From Actinernus sp. WN-2022 (taxonomy: Eukaryota > Cnidaria > Anthozoa > Actiniaria > Actinernidae): a stretch of DNA of 64,000 nucleotides. Location of the stretch: assembly GCA_030867875.1 (NCBI GenBank), contig JAOWCC010001589.1, forward strand, positions 146,417,745-146,481,744. The letters are read 5' to 3'. Shown one piece after another: positions 52,327 to 62,305 of the stretch. A program made the position numbers and the translations under genes. The notes beneath the pieces are model-generated. The model worked only from the letters and a program-made list of their open reading frames with translations. It was not told the DNA's origin and searched no databases. Each line of letters starts with the position of its first letter. Within the stretch, counting starts at the first letter, position 1.

Positions 52327-54243
52327 ATGATATCATCAAAGCTCCATCCGGACTATGCTCCTAGGGAGGGTGAATCTCTCAAAGCCAGACGTGCTATCTA
52401 TCGTATGAATTTAAACCCCGCGACTGCCAATCCAGGCGTAACTTTGGGAGTTGACGTTCCCACGCTCGGTGAAAACAGACTTCTAGTACCTGTCAGTCTG
52501 GCACTCCTAGCCAATATCACTCTATCTGGGGGTCATGCCGACAACAAACTGGTGGCTAATGTCAGACGTTGTTTGGTCTCGCAGCGGGTCACAAAAATGA
52601 ATCTCGATATCTTAGAAGATTGTCCTAGGATCGATCTACCGCAGGCATATAGGGATCTCTATCTATCTACAGCAAAGCGAGGGGCGAGTATAGCGCAAGG
52701 TATTCAATCCGACAACGTGAACAAACTTCGCTCAAAGGCCGGCAATAAAGATACCTCGAATGCGGTCGACAATGCGATACTGGCCGTATATGGTAGCAAG
52801 TACAAGATACCTATCGATCACGACATTATCACGACTTACGGTGTCTTTTATCCACATGCGCTGCGCGAAGTCTTATCCTTTGCATTGACTCTAGCACCAA
52901 CCACAGATGTAATAGTTGGATCTAACAGCACAAAAGTAGGCACATATCAGTTAACAAACATTGAGCTTGAATACCAAACCATCGATAGTTCTGTTCTTGC
53001 GGCGCAGACCAAGCAAGTCTACGAATTTGGCAAAGACTTCATGTACAACCACATCGTGTATTTCAGTACCACTCCAGTCAACCTAGCAACCGACACACTT
53101 GTATCTGCAAATGTAGCCATCCTTCGTCGCTCTTTCACTGGACTTCTTCTTCTCTTTGTGGAGCAACATACAGCAGGAACCCGGGACAGCGAGAAGTTTG
53201 TAAATCCAGGCATCAGTAGTAAGCTGAGCCTACAATACTATAGCCCCCAAGGCTATTGGAAAGGGCTCGCGGCAATCAAACATCTTGCAACAGCAACTGA
53301 CATCCCCGAAGATACGGCTCGGATGTGGCTGGAAAAACAGGCTATGTGGCAGATCTATTTACCGGCACCTCAATATGTACCACGACCTAAATTTAATGTC
53401 TCTACGCCAAACGAGGTTCATCAGGCCGACCTGCTCTTCCTTCCGCACGATCGTCCTGGGCGTGGACGAAAACTATATAAATATGCACTTATAGTTGTGG
53501 ATGTCGCATCCAAATACAAAGAAGCCGAGCCATTAGCCACTAAAGAAGCTAAAGAAGTCGCTGCGGCGTTCGAGCGAATCTATAAGCGAAGTCCACTGAC
53601 ATGGCCAAAACTTTTACAAGTCGATCCAGGACGTGAGTTTATGGGTGCTGTTTCTCCAATGCTGGCTAAGCAAGGAGTTTCTGTAAGGCGTGGGCGTGTG
53701 GATATCCATAGAGATCAAGCAATTGTTGAGCGATTCAACCGAACCCTGTCTGAGAGGCTATTCGGACATCAGTATGCTCAAGAAATGGTGCTTGCTTCGC
53801 AGGGAAAGGACGATAGGTCGGTTGAGTGGGTAGCTCGTCTACCTGCAGTTATCAAAGCTTTGAACAACGAATCTACGCGTTTGACAGGAAAACAACCGGC
53901 CCTAGCGATTGCCGGAAAGGAAATCGAATCGAACCCAGCAGAGCCTGCACACTATGGACGTCTCGTTGGTCTCAAAGAGAAAAGGCTTCCATTCGACGTT
54001 GGTGTTCGATATCTATATGCGCCTGGTGAGCTGGAAGGTGGTTGCCGTCGTGCAACTGACCCTATATGGAGTTTGGAAACATATAGTATTTCACGTAGTA
54101 TGGTTTCTTTGGGACAGCCAGTTCTGTACTATTTGTATTCGGAGGACGTTTCGAAGAAACAACCAAAGCGTGGATTCGTGCGTGAAGAACTGCAAGTGGT
54201 GCCTAGGGATACAGAACTGCCTCCAAACGGAATCTTAAGCTAA
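52327..54243 (+). CDS. Truncated major capsid protein fused in frame to integrase
   Basis: A 638-residue uninterrupted frame starts at ATG 52327. Residues 1 to about 303 resemble the Polinton double jelly-roll major capsid protein: ANPGVTLGVDVPTLGEN, LVANVRRCLVSQRV, VYGSKYKIPIDHDI, YGVFYPHALREVLSF and GLLLLFVEQH. It breaks off well short of the usual length for this family. From about 53236 the sequence is integrase, entered at its GYWKGLAAIK segment and lacking only the first residues seen in copy 1. The triad is present (HQADLLF, LQVDPGREF, AIVERFNRT). A deletion that also removed the two small genes seen in copy 1 explains the fusion. Whether the product still integrates is unknown, but a working capsid is unlikely. 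The end overlaps the polymerase gene by 9 bp. Confidence 0.85.
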   Translation: MISSKLHPDYAPREGESLKARRAIYRMNLNPATANPGVTLGVDVPTLGENRLLVPVSLALLANITLSGGHADNKLVANVRRCLVSQRVTKMNLDILEDCPRIDLPQAYRDLYLSTAKRGASIAQGIQSDNVNKLRSKAGNKDTSNAVDNAILAVYGSKYKIPIDHDIITTYGVFYPHALREVLSFALTLAPTTDVIVGSNSTKVGTYQLTNIELEYQTIDSSVLAAQTKQVYEFGKDFMYNHIVYFSTTPVNLATDTLVSANVAILRRSFTGLLLLFVEQHTAGTRDSEKFVNPGISSKLSLQYYSPQGYWKGLAAIKHLATATDIPEDTARMWLEKQAMWQIYLPAPQYVPRPKFNVSTPNEVHQADLLFLPHDRPGRGRKLYKYALIVVDVASKYKEAEPLATKEAKEVAAAFERIYKRSPLTWPKLLQVDPGREFMGAVSPMLAKQGVSVRRGRVDIHRDQAIVERFNRTLSERLFGHQYAQEMVLASQGKDDRSVEWVARLPAVIKALNNESTRLTGKQPALAIAGKEIESNPAEPAHYGRLVGLKEKRLPFDVGVRYLYAPGELEGGCRRATDPIWSLETYSISRSMVSLGQPVLYYLYSEDVSKKQPKRGFVREELQVVPRDTELPPNGILS

Positions 54244-57200
54244 TAACTCCTCAATGAGGTCATCGAAGTTTACCTCCTCCTCTGAAAGGATATCTTTATG
54301 TCCATAGGCTAGGGTATCGATTCCATTTTCGGAGATCCAGCGCTTACTATCAAATGGCAAGAGAGAGACCTTATTTACATGAATGCCATACATCCTATGC
54401 TTTTCACTTCTAAGCATGTCCATTCCGTGACGAAACACTTTTTTGTCTAGTAGGCACTCTTTATATTGCTCATGGCGGATGCTATGTTTCACAACACACT
54501 TTTTAGTCCCTTTAGCTTTCCGGATCTCTATACCATCTACTTTCAAGATCGAATAGAGTTTCGACCTCAATCCTACGTATTCAGCAATGTAAACACCCTC
54601 GCATTCGTCTTTCATTTTTCCGAGAACTTTCTTGTTATCAATGTTATACAACGGATGGTCCTTGCTGTAGTTGCTTGTATCATATAGATGTTTACAGGCA
54701 CCAATATCTGCATAAATGTCATCAGTCTCGATGTGTAGCAGTAGGCTGTCGGTATCTGTGTAGAGTAGGTTACAACGTTCTCCATACTGCTGCTTTAGCT
54801 CTTTATAGTAGAAATCATACATTAGATGCTTCGAGAGGTCTAAAATCGACATCCCAACATATACCGGGCGATTTAGCAATAGCCTACTTTTGTAGTTGTG
54901 TACGGCGGCTAGGTCGTGGTCGAAAATCGTGGAGTGAGCATAGCTCGGTTTGTTCAAGAGACGCTGTAGTCTGTAGTCTGAAGACCGCACCAGCTGAACG
55001 CCTATACGCATACGCAGGTTCTCCATTGTCTTACCAAAAACAGAATTGTTCATTAACTTGTAAAGATCCTGCTCGAATGTCCTCTTTGCCTGTTTTCGTA
55101 GCTCTGTGTTCATTCGAATGTATGGCTCCATCCATGGGCTTTGATCAAAACGAATTACTCTGTGGATCTTTTTCAAGCGCATGCCTAGAGAAAGGTATAG
55201 CTGTAAGTTGCGGTAATGAAGAACATATCGCTCTTTATCATGGAGGGTAGATATAAGCTTCTCCACCTTCAAGGATCCATTACCCTTGTAAAACCTCTCA
55301 AATAGTTTGGTCTGGTACTCTGAGAACCAAGCTTTATCCGCCCGCATTCTCTCGGAAGCTAGTGGATAGCTGTCGTGCATATCATGAAGTTCTCGAGGAT
55401 ACTCGAGGTCAACCTCAAGTATGTAACCTTTATCTACATTTTTAGTGATACTCGAGGTTAATTGTTCGATAGTATCAAAATCGCACCACTCAAATCCTCC
55501 TGTTGGTAGATATTGACTCATAGCCCAACCGTATAGGTTGTTGGCGTCAATATAGAGTATGTGGCTATTTGGCTTCTCTGGGTCAAAATCGGGTACGCTT
55601 GAGTTATTTGCTTTAGCATATCGCTTGGATACCATGGATATCCCACCACGCAAACCCTTCTCAATGAAGAGATGCATATCGTAGTCGGTGAGTAGATCGA
55701 GCTCCACGCCTGTCTTCTTTAGCAGCGCGTCCCACGATAGACCAGGACTCGTATAGTAGTGAGCTGGGTCTAAGCTGTAGTTGTGCATACATGTCGCGCG
55801 AAAACCCTCAAACACATCTGAGAGAAGAAGCACGTCAGTTCTGAGATAAAGGTCGTGGTAGTCTCCTAACGTCTCACAGCTGAATGTCTTCTAGACCTCC
55901 AATGCGTGTTCGTAGTCCTCGTCGGATACGCCCTCTAGGGTTAGTTTACTATAAAACGAATTATTTGGTGGAAGAGAAGTCTCTGTAAATTTCTCCCAAG
56001 TATCCATATACTCGTAGGGGTAGACGCCCTTGCGCCCAAGAAGATGTGCATTCAGGGGTGTATGCATAACGGTTATCGGGAGGCGAGACGGGTCGAGTTG
56101 CTTTATGCTCCCTTCTCCACACTGTGGGCAAGTCCCCACTAGCTCTCAATCCTTGTTAATGACAACCAGCTGGAACTTATTACATCGGTTACATTTGCCT
56201 GCCGCTGCCTCTATAGTACTACGAACCAGTTTGTCTAACGACCCCAATAGAAATTGTGCACTATCAATGAACCTGAGTTTGCCAAGTGAGAATGAAATGT
56301 ATTTCTCCATATTGTTTGGGATGCAGGAGATCTCACCCTCTGTCTTGGAGATTGATTGCATTAGTAGATGGGAGTCATACCCACGCAGGTTGTGGAATAC
56401 AACTGGAATGATAGGGGAAATACGTAATTTTAGGTTGCAGGTGTTATGTGCTGCACCTCGAAACTCACCTGTGATATGGCAGTGATCCCGTACCTTAGGA
56501 TCCTCACCGCCAATAAACGGCCTACGACAAATGTGGCAATCGGTTGCTAGATTAAAATCTATATTGTTTTCCTGCGACATACGCAGCGGTTTGGCCTTTT
56601 GGGCTTTAAACTCCTTCTCCTCCTCTTGTATGCATTTTAGAAAGCGCTCGATCGTATCCGTGCCTCGATAGAGCACAGGTGGTTTGATGTGGCCATCGCA
56701 ACGTACGACTATGTAGGAGAATCCGCAGGGAATGTGCTCCTCTATCTTCTGCGTGTTGCGTTGCAGCTCTACTGCGGGGCCTTGGGCTGGCGTTTCGATC
56801 TTAGTGATTAAAGCCTCTAGGTCTGCGTAAATGACGTAGGGAACTTTTAGCTGCTTGTGGAAGTTCTGAAAGTAGAGTTTATTCTTCTTCTCAGTAGGCA
56901 TATCAATGCGAATGGCTCGGTCATTGACGCCGTTGTACTCCGGGATGTGCCTATTGAGGAGAGCATTGGGAGTGTATCCATGTAAACAACGCTCGCAAAA
57001 GTGCTTCCTACATGCATGGTTTGTCTGATCGAATAGAAGGCGGTTGAAATCCTTGATCCAGCAGTAGTGTTGAAGACCGCTATCTGGGTGTTCTATAAGC
57101 AAGAAGTTAACTCGCTTTGAAAAGGTCTCCTTCGACATGTGATGTACGATCAAGCACTTTTCCTTCGGATCCCAACCATATACATTGATAGCGATCTTGT

Positions 57201-57870
57201 TTTGCTTCTCTACACGTTTTATTTGTGAGATTGGCGTTGGCGCATCCACCCCATCAAAGTTAAACCCAACATCTTTTCGGTACTTCGACATCCTCTGAGG
57301 GTTTTTTGCAACTGGAAACACTGCTGCGCGTAGTGTCCAACGGAAGCAATGGTCGTCATTGTTTTTCACATTGATCACGGCTTTCTTATTCGCGATTTCT
57401 GTAGGTAGTGGTAAATATGAACTTCCACGGAGTGGTTGATATCGAGCAATGTTCAACCATAGAATGTTGACTCTATCTATAACCTAGTTCGATCCTCGAC
57501 TAATCCACTTCTCAATGTAGTTGTAGATCTGAGCATATGCTTCTACTATTACCCCACGGATCTCAGCATCGTTGGTCAAAACGGATTGCGAACTCCGGAA
57601 CGTAGCTATCTCATATATTGAACCCTCAGGTTTGTCTAGCCGGAGCGTGATGTTCAAAGCCAGCTGAAACTTAATACTATTGAGGTCTCGAAGCTCTTCC
57701 TCGAGCTTTTCGGCGGTCTGCTTTCGCACATCAGCAAGAAAGGCTGCTGGGTTTGCCTCTAGAGAATTACCCTTTGGAATGTTCATCTCCCACCCGCGTA
57801 AATATCTTCCGATGGCAAAGGGCGTTTGGATGAATGTAAGGTCTTTAGGCTCATCTATAGCCAGATATCT
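54235..57870 (-). pseudogene. Polinton protein-primed DNA polymerase B, with nonsense codons
   Basis: One minus-strand frame runs from about 57870 to 54235, broken by TAG (57484-57486), TGA (56146-56148) and TAG (55891-55893). In order: an N-terminal region (57786-57487) of unknown role; ARYQPLRGSSYLPLP and WTLRAAVFPV; a Cys/His cluster HACRKHFCERC; exonuclease motif I YADLEAL; an endonuclease VII-like zinc site (CHICRRPF, DHCHITGEFRG, HNTCNLKLR); exonuclease II FHNLRGYDSHLL; then polymerase motifs A (YIDANNLYGWAM), B (LMNNSVFGKTMENL) and C (YTDTDSLLL). Length, about 1,200 codons, fits Polintons. It would copy the element from its protein-capped ends. The stops at former Trp- or Arg-type codons look like C-to-T decay. 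The start codon is unclear. Confidence 0.9.
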
Positions 57871-58158
57871 CTAAATGGGTTTTCGAATCTGTAACAGCTC
57901 TAGCATTACCGCCGCAAACCGCCGCCTTGCCGCCTTTTTCTTCCTGGATAGTTCTACACGTAGAGACGCCGAGCCACACCCAACACAAGTATAAAAAGTG
58001 CTCTGGGTGCCCTTTCCGCAACCACGACAAGGTGTTGGAATCGGTCTTCCCTGCCTTAGTTTAAATAGGTGTACCTTACAAAACGTACCTATACACGACT
58101 TACCACAGAAGGCTTGCTCTCCGACCTTCAACCAACCACATCAATTCTCGCCGCGCAT
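57871..58158 (-). pseudogene. Zn-finger protein of the right end
   Basis: The frame starts at ATG 58158, is interrupted after five codons by TGA (58141-58143), and then runs to TAG at 57871-57873. Conserved parts are FCGKSCIGTFCKVH, PTPCRGCGKGTQS, CVGCGSAS and a basic helix (ELSRKKKAARRRF). This is a C-x4-C-x4-C-x2-H type cluster followed by two CxxC pairs, as in the left-end gene at 47472. It reads into the polymerase in the same frame, with only the TAG between. A single fused product in an ancestor cannot be excluded, but two genes are more likely. It is probably a nucleic-acid-binding protein. It lies just inside the right terminal repeat and shares that position with its left-end paralogue. 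Confidence 0.6.
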
Positions 58159-58172
58159 GTTCTCATATTTTA

Positions 58173-58388
58173 GTACCTCAGGTATACATTAGATATTACA
58201 TACCTCTAATTGAAAATTATTGTGTCGTCATCAATTTTTCAGGGGTGGGGCCATCAGTGGGGGCTGCTCCGAAGCCGCAGGGGGCTCCCACAAAGTGTTT
58301 GTCGACATAATAGGGGGTGGGGGGCATCAAACGGGATTGCAACAGAAAACGGAGGTGCTGTGCCAGAACCACCATATTACATACTACT
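58173..58388 (-). repeat. Right terminal inverted repeat of Polinton copy 2
   Basis: Partner of 46751-46966. Frames passing through it on either strand (for example at 58210-58473) are artefacts of the repeat and appear at both ends. Confidence 0.9.
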
Positions 58389-58721
58389 ACCACAGGTAAA
58401 ACAGTTTCCTGGCCTCATAGAGGGTGCTTTGCTCGTTGTTGCTGTCAAAGCTGGCCGATTTTGTATCACCTGAATAGGATTTCTGTTGTTTGAAGATTGT
58501 GGGCTGTCGACTCTTACACGCCTTTGGAAATTAGAAGGCTTCTTTATCTCTTTTAACTGCGTATCGGCTGCTTCCGAGGACGCTCTCTTAATTTGCTGAA
58601 TTGAATTCTCCATCATGACCTGCATGGAGGCTAGAAGAGATTGGTTATTCCTGCTTATTTGCTCTTGAATAAGAGACGACACATCAGAAATATAGGTTCC
58701 CCCATCGTGAAAACTCGACAA
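58387..58721 (-). pseudogene. DIRS gag, 5' half (before the Polinton)
   Basis: The minus-strand frame starts at ATG 58721 and runs about 110 codons to the Polinton insertion. It has a helical middle (SLIQEQISRNNQSLLASMQ), a Ser/Asn/Arg-rich linker and, at the end, the first two cysteines of a CCHC zinc knuckle (C-x2-C). The second half of the knuckle is at 46689-46743. Its short length suggests 5' truncation or an unrecognised upstream part. Gag would package the element RNA. Confidence 0.75.
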
Positions 58722-58857
58722 ACGTTGAATAAGCGTTCTACTGGGAGCTGGCTAGAGTGCTCTTCGCATGCTATATTACACTGTTTATAGTCACTCCCTT
58801 GACACACTGCTTCATCCTCACGTGCTACTCACGTGCAGTAAAAATAAACATTTCTGC

Positions 58858-58951
58858 CTTTATCATTACATTCCGACGGCAGAAATGTATGATTTTCGTC
58901 ATAACATGGTCAAAATGGCCACAGCTATTTTGGCCATGTTATGACGAAAAT
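58858..58951. repeat. Perfect hairpin next to the DIRS 5' end
   Basis: The words gattttcgtcataacatgg and ccatgttatgacgaaaatc are exact complements around a ggccacagct loop, with caaaat/attttg pairing as well. It immediately precedes the right copy of the 33-bp direct repeat (58951-58983). It may be a terminal structure of the DIRS element or an inserted micro-MITE. Confidence 0.65.
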
Positions 58952-58983
58952 CATTGTCAATATTAGGACAGACACATAAAAAA
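58951..58983 (+). repeat. Right copy of the 33-bp direct repeat flanking the DIRS element
   Basis: Identical to 41661-41693 in the same orientation, as expected for one pair of split direct repeats in a Ngaro/PAT-like DIRS element. The second pair was not identified. Confidence 0.6.
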
Positions 58984-59617
58984 CTAAATTCAATTTGTTT
59001 TTTTACAACAACAAAACACTTTTAGCTTCAAACGAAAGCCGTACGCGCACTCCTTGACAAACGACGTCAGCTTTTGTTGTCTATCAAAATATTGTATATG
59101 AACATAAGCCATCAGATTGCGAGAAATTTGGCGGTTGTTGCTAAATTGGAAATTGAATGTTTTACGCATTACGGCAAAACATTTACACTGATCATTGAGA
59201 TCACTTAGAAAATCACAGAATCCCATCAACGGAGGATTGAATGTAAAGGACGCGTGTGTCCTGCGCGCTGGTGCACGGTCGGGCGGTCGTGCAAAACATG
59301 TTGCTAAAATTTCACTCTAACGATATATGTATGGAGCTACACTATAAAAACAATAGAAGTATGTATTATGGGTGCAATCAGAATACAGGTCTCGAGAGTC
59401 TCCGTGGTAATCAGTTATTGCAAGCGCAGATCCAAAGGTCAGAGGCAATGTGAATGGTCAGGCAATCGATGCGCAGCATCGGCTGCCGGAAGGCAGGAAT
59501 GCTCCACGTGATGTTCTTTTTAGTATTCTCCATCATACACTAATGCCACGGCCATGTACGTTAGGCTTTAAGGCACCAAATCGACTGGTTAGAGAAGTAT
59601 TAGAACCTCTGGTACCC
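58984..59617. other. Intergenic stretch, no gene recognised
   Basis: It contains a copy of the dispersed repeat gcaatcagaatacaggtctc (near 59370, also near 34750). The frames at 58990-59229 (minus) and 59256-59453 (plus) have no recognisable domains. Confidence 0.45.
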
Positions 59618-60360
59618 AGATAACGGTAATGACGAAATTACAACAAGCCAGAGTATATAACAACGTTTTCCCCTTGATCATTAGCAGGTACACTGGGTAT
59701 AAATAAATAACTTAGGATTGTTCGGTTTGGTCTTCTTCTGGACCGGGTTGTTCAAAGCCCGATTAGTGTTAATCCTGGATTAACTCTGCACATAACCTAT
59801 TGGTGTCATGGAAATTAACCCTGGATTAGCACTAATCGGGCTTTGAACAACCCGGCCCTGAAGCAGAATGTACAAAAGTGTATATATGCGAGGGTATGCA
59901 ATTCAATCTCGTTAATCAATTATTTTTAAAAATTAAAAGTGAGCAGTATTTTATAACTTTGGCCTGTAAACGTTTATTTTTCTTCACTCGTCTGTCGATT
60001 AGACTTCTACGAGACTTCGTCAGCTACTGAATTACTATCAATGAAAAAAAAACCAGGAAGTTGTTTCTTGTTGACAACTCTGGCTTGTTGTAATTTCGTC
60101 ATTACCGTTATCTCGCATATATACACTTTTGTACATTCTGCTTCAGGGTCGGGTTGTTCAAAGCCCGATTAGTGCTAATCCAGGGTTAATTTCCATGACA
60201 ACCAATAGGTTCTGTGCAGAGTTAATCCAGGATTAACACTAATCGGGATTTGAACAACCCGGCCCAGAAGAAGACCAAACCGAATAATCCTAAGTTATTT
60301 ATTCATACCCAGTGTACCTGCTAAAGATCATGGGGAAAAAACTTTGTTATATACTCAGTT
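59618..60360. repeat. Inverted, circularly permuted MITE cluster
   Basis: The left part reads in order A (cagataacggtaatgacgaa), B (ggtacactgggtataaataa and gttcggtttggtcttcttct), C (a palindromic MITE with ends cgggttgttcaaagcccgat) and D (gaagcagaatgtacaaaagt). The right part, reverse-complemented, reads B, C, D, A. Each side contains a full roughly 130-bp copy of the C palindrome. The order suggests an inverted duplication of a tandem array or circular intermediate. The two C copies are almost identical. Confidence 0.75.
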
Positions 60361-61490
60361 AGTCAATAGTCAACCAGTATACACACAGGCAGCCCAAGCT
60401 CTGTATTTGCACTGTGTGACTATTATTTCACAAAATTCTCAGATAAAGAAAATAAACTTACCTTAAGAGTTTGTTGCTGTCCTGTTGTTTCTCAGGGGTC
60501 TAGAAATGGCGGTTATGGGGCATTTCTCTCACTTTGGATTTTTCTCTCTTCTCTGTCTAAAAGAAAGGAAAGGCTGCACACTCAAATTCAAACCACGAGT
60601 CACTTGAGGCCGATTTTTCGCAAGAAAACCCATCCCATAGGCGTCATTTCCTCCGTCAGGTGAAAGGTAGATAGTTTTTCTTACCCCAGAAGTTTTCAGA
60701 CTTGAGAAATCATTATCCTAACTCTTCCAAATGAACTCATTTCTTTGAAAAAGCCCTCTCATTCTTCGTCAGAAACTACGTGTTTGCTGCTATTCGGTCA
60801 TGACCGTGGCAAAATTCCTCTTTCCGGCAGAGGGACAGTCAATAAATTGCCAGATACGTTACTCTCTCCCCACGGGGTCTAACGTGCCGCCTATTGTACT
60901 GAGTAGCCAATCGCGTGGCTACAATTTCAAACAAGTTGACAACGCTTGACGTCGGCTAGTTCCCAAAGATCACGGGCTCAGAACTTATACATTACATACC
61001 TTACTTTGAAACTTGTCTACAAGTGAATCGGCTCTATGGTAAAGTGGTTTAGAGCACGCGCCTCGAATCCAACGATTAGGAGTCCGATTCCACACAATCC
61101 AGTAACATTAAAAAAAATAAAAAATATCCTTTCTCAGTTTTATTTTATCTTTTCCTCTATTTTAAGCTATTAAAGCCGCCTTCCACACTAAAACTTTGTT
61201 TTGCATTGGCTCACAAGCTCCAACACGGTCATGACCTCGATTTTTTTTATTTTTATTATAGTGCAATGATGTAAAATCCTGTGAAAGCATCGAACACTAC
61301 AGTTTTAATAGATTAACGTACTTTGTATGCGATCATTTTAATAAACAAAATAGCTTAAAGTGCTTCTAACCCTTAGCGAGATATTACTTTTTTTGAAACT
61401 TGAAACTATTTCTGGACGACTTGCGAAGAAAAAAATTGATTTCATAAATTTCTCGATTTTTCGCAGACGGTCAAAATCACCCAAAAGTCG
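60361..61490. other. Intergenic region upstream of the THAP gene
   Basis: Mostly unremarkable. Around 61029-61100 lies a tRNA-like stretch (tggtaaagtggtttagagc as A-box, gagtccgattcc as B-box) without a pairing acceptor stem, probably a SINE relic. Two inverted words near 60900-60960 (ccaatcgcg, tgacgtc) could belong to a second promoter, but no exon was found with it. Confidence 0.4.
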
Positions 61491-61495
61491 GTGAA

Positions 61496-61648
61496 GCCGC
61501 CATTTTGTTCACAGTAAACCGAGCAGAAGGAAGACTGGTACTAGCGAGCTTGTGACGTCAACGCGGTATCACAGCTTCACGTGCAGCTTCACAATCTCGA
61601 GCACTTCTCTATATTCACTGTAACACAAGTAAAACGTTTTGGTCTTTA
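61496..61648 (+). promoter_or_regulatory. Promoter region of the THAP gene
   Basis: A YY1-like element (gccgccattttg, 61496-61507) and a perfect CRE palindrome (TGACGTCA, 61553-61560) lie 150 and 90 bp upstream of the start codon. No TATA box is visible. This pair is typical of TATA-less housekeeping promoters. The transcription start is not known. Confidence 0.5.
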
Positions 61649-62035
61649 ATGCCGGGCAGATGTGTTGTTGGTGGCTGTTCCAACTTCCCAAACTTGGAGA
61701 AAGGGATAATACTTCATCGTATTCCTTTTCTGAATGATGAAAGACCAGAGGCAAAGAAAAGGAGGAAGAAGTGGATTAGTTTTATAAAGCAAAAGCGCGC
61801 GAAATGGGAGCCCACGAAGGTCTCGGCGATCTGTTCGCTTCACTTCGCCAAAGAAGACTTCGTGGAATGCTTCAACTTTGTTGAACTTGAAGCACAAGAG
61901 AAACCTGGCATACGAAGGCTTAATCGGGACGAAATCGGGGTTACGGCAGTGCCAAGGTTTCATGCCGAAACGGTGGCAAAGACAACTCATGGCGGTGCCA
62001 GTGGCACTAGCAGCAGTGAAAGAAAACGGATAATG
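61649..62035 (+). CDS. THAP-domain protein, exon 1
   Basis: ATG 61649 opens a 129-codon exon ending at a GTGAGA donor (62036), phase 0. It contains a full THAP zinc finger: C5-x4-C10, Trp42 (KKWISFI), C62-x2-H65 (ICSLHF) and the closing VTAVPRFH, equivalent to the AVPTIF box. THAP fingers bind DNA and occur in transcription regulators and in P-element-type transposases. The exon continues in phase into 62132-62305, 62542-62710, 63333-63519 and 63972 onward. The gene leaves the window on the right, so whether a transposase-derived domain follows is unknown. Confidence 0.88.
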
Positions 62036-62131
62036 GTGAGAACAAATCTTGATACTTGATCAGCTAGAAACACTCACGGATCAACTATATTGAGAAGGCT
62101 TCCAATATTGTTTGTTAACATTTTATTACAG

Positions 62132-62305
62132 GTCTTAAAAAATGCGAAAAGGAGGATCCAGTCTCTTTCTGTGGGGTCTAAAGCCAAAGTTAGCAACCAA
62201 TTGCAAGTCGAACAACAACAAACTACTGCTGTCACTGTCAGTGTCAGTGCTGATGCCTGTGATGGCAATGATATAGACTCGCCACTACTACCACTACTAG
62301 ATCCG
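62132..62305 (+). CDS. THAP-domain protein, exon 2
   Basis: A 58-codon exon, phase 0 at both ends, between an AG acceptor (tttattacag) and a GTGAGT donor. It encodes a basic start (VLKNAKRRIQ), a Gln/Thr/Val/Ser-rich linker (VEQQQTTAVTVSVSADA) and an acidic-hydrophobic end (DSPLLPLLDP). It is low-complexity linker sequence, without a domain. Confidence 0.75.

Larger units (their letters stand above)
46751..58388 (+). mobile_element. Polinton/Maverick copy 2, about 11.6 kb
   Basis: Terminal inverted repeats of about 216 bp (46751-46966 and 58173-58388) begin AGTAGTATG and differ at only a few positions. The element encodes protein-primed DNA polymerase B, integrase, major capsid and probable minor capsid proteins, several virion-like proteins, a retropepsin-like protease, and two Zn-finger proteins at the ends. 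No FtsK-like packaging ATPase or adenain-type cysteine protease is visible, and the size is below the usual 15-20 kb, so genes have been lost. At least five nonsense codons and three frameshifts show it cannot work alone. It is inserted in a DIRS gag gene. A candidate structured RNA lies near the left end. Confidence 0.92.
41661..58983 (-). mobile_element. DIRS-type retrotransposon, split by a Polinton and a foldback
   Basis: On the minus strand the order is gag with CCHC knuckle, reverse transcriptase, RNase H, and tyrosine recombinase. That order, with no integrase and no LTRs, defines DIRS-like elements, which integrate by a tyrosine recombinase through a circular intermediate. A 33-bp direct repeat (tcattgtcaatattaggaca and 13 more bases) lies at 41661-41693 and 58951-58983 and may be the outer copies of split direct repeats. 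Removing Polinton copy 2 (11.6 kb) and the foldback (1.2 kb) leaves about 4.5 kb, a reasonable size. Every coding region has stops or frameshifts. The boundaries are tentative. Confidence 0.7.

Noticed and set aside
46751..58388. Bacteriophage or bacterial contamination
   Set aside because: The polymerase, capsid and integrase set is Polinton-type, the element has a target duplication inside a eukaryotic retrotransposon, and the flanks are animal sequence.
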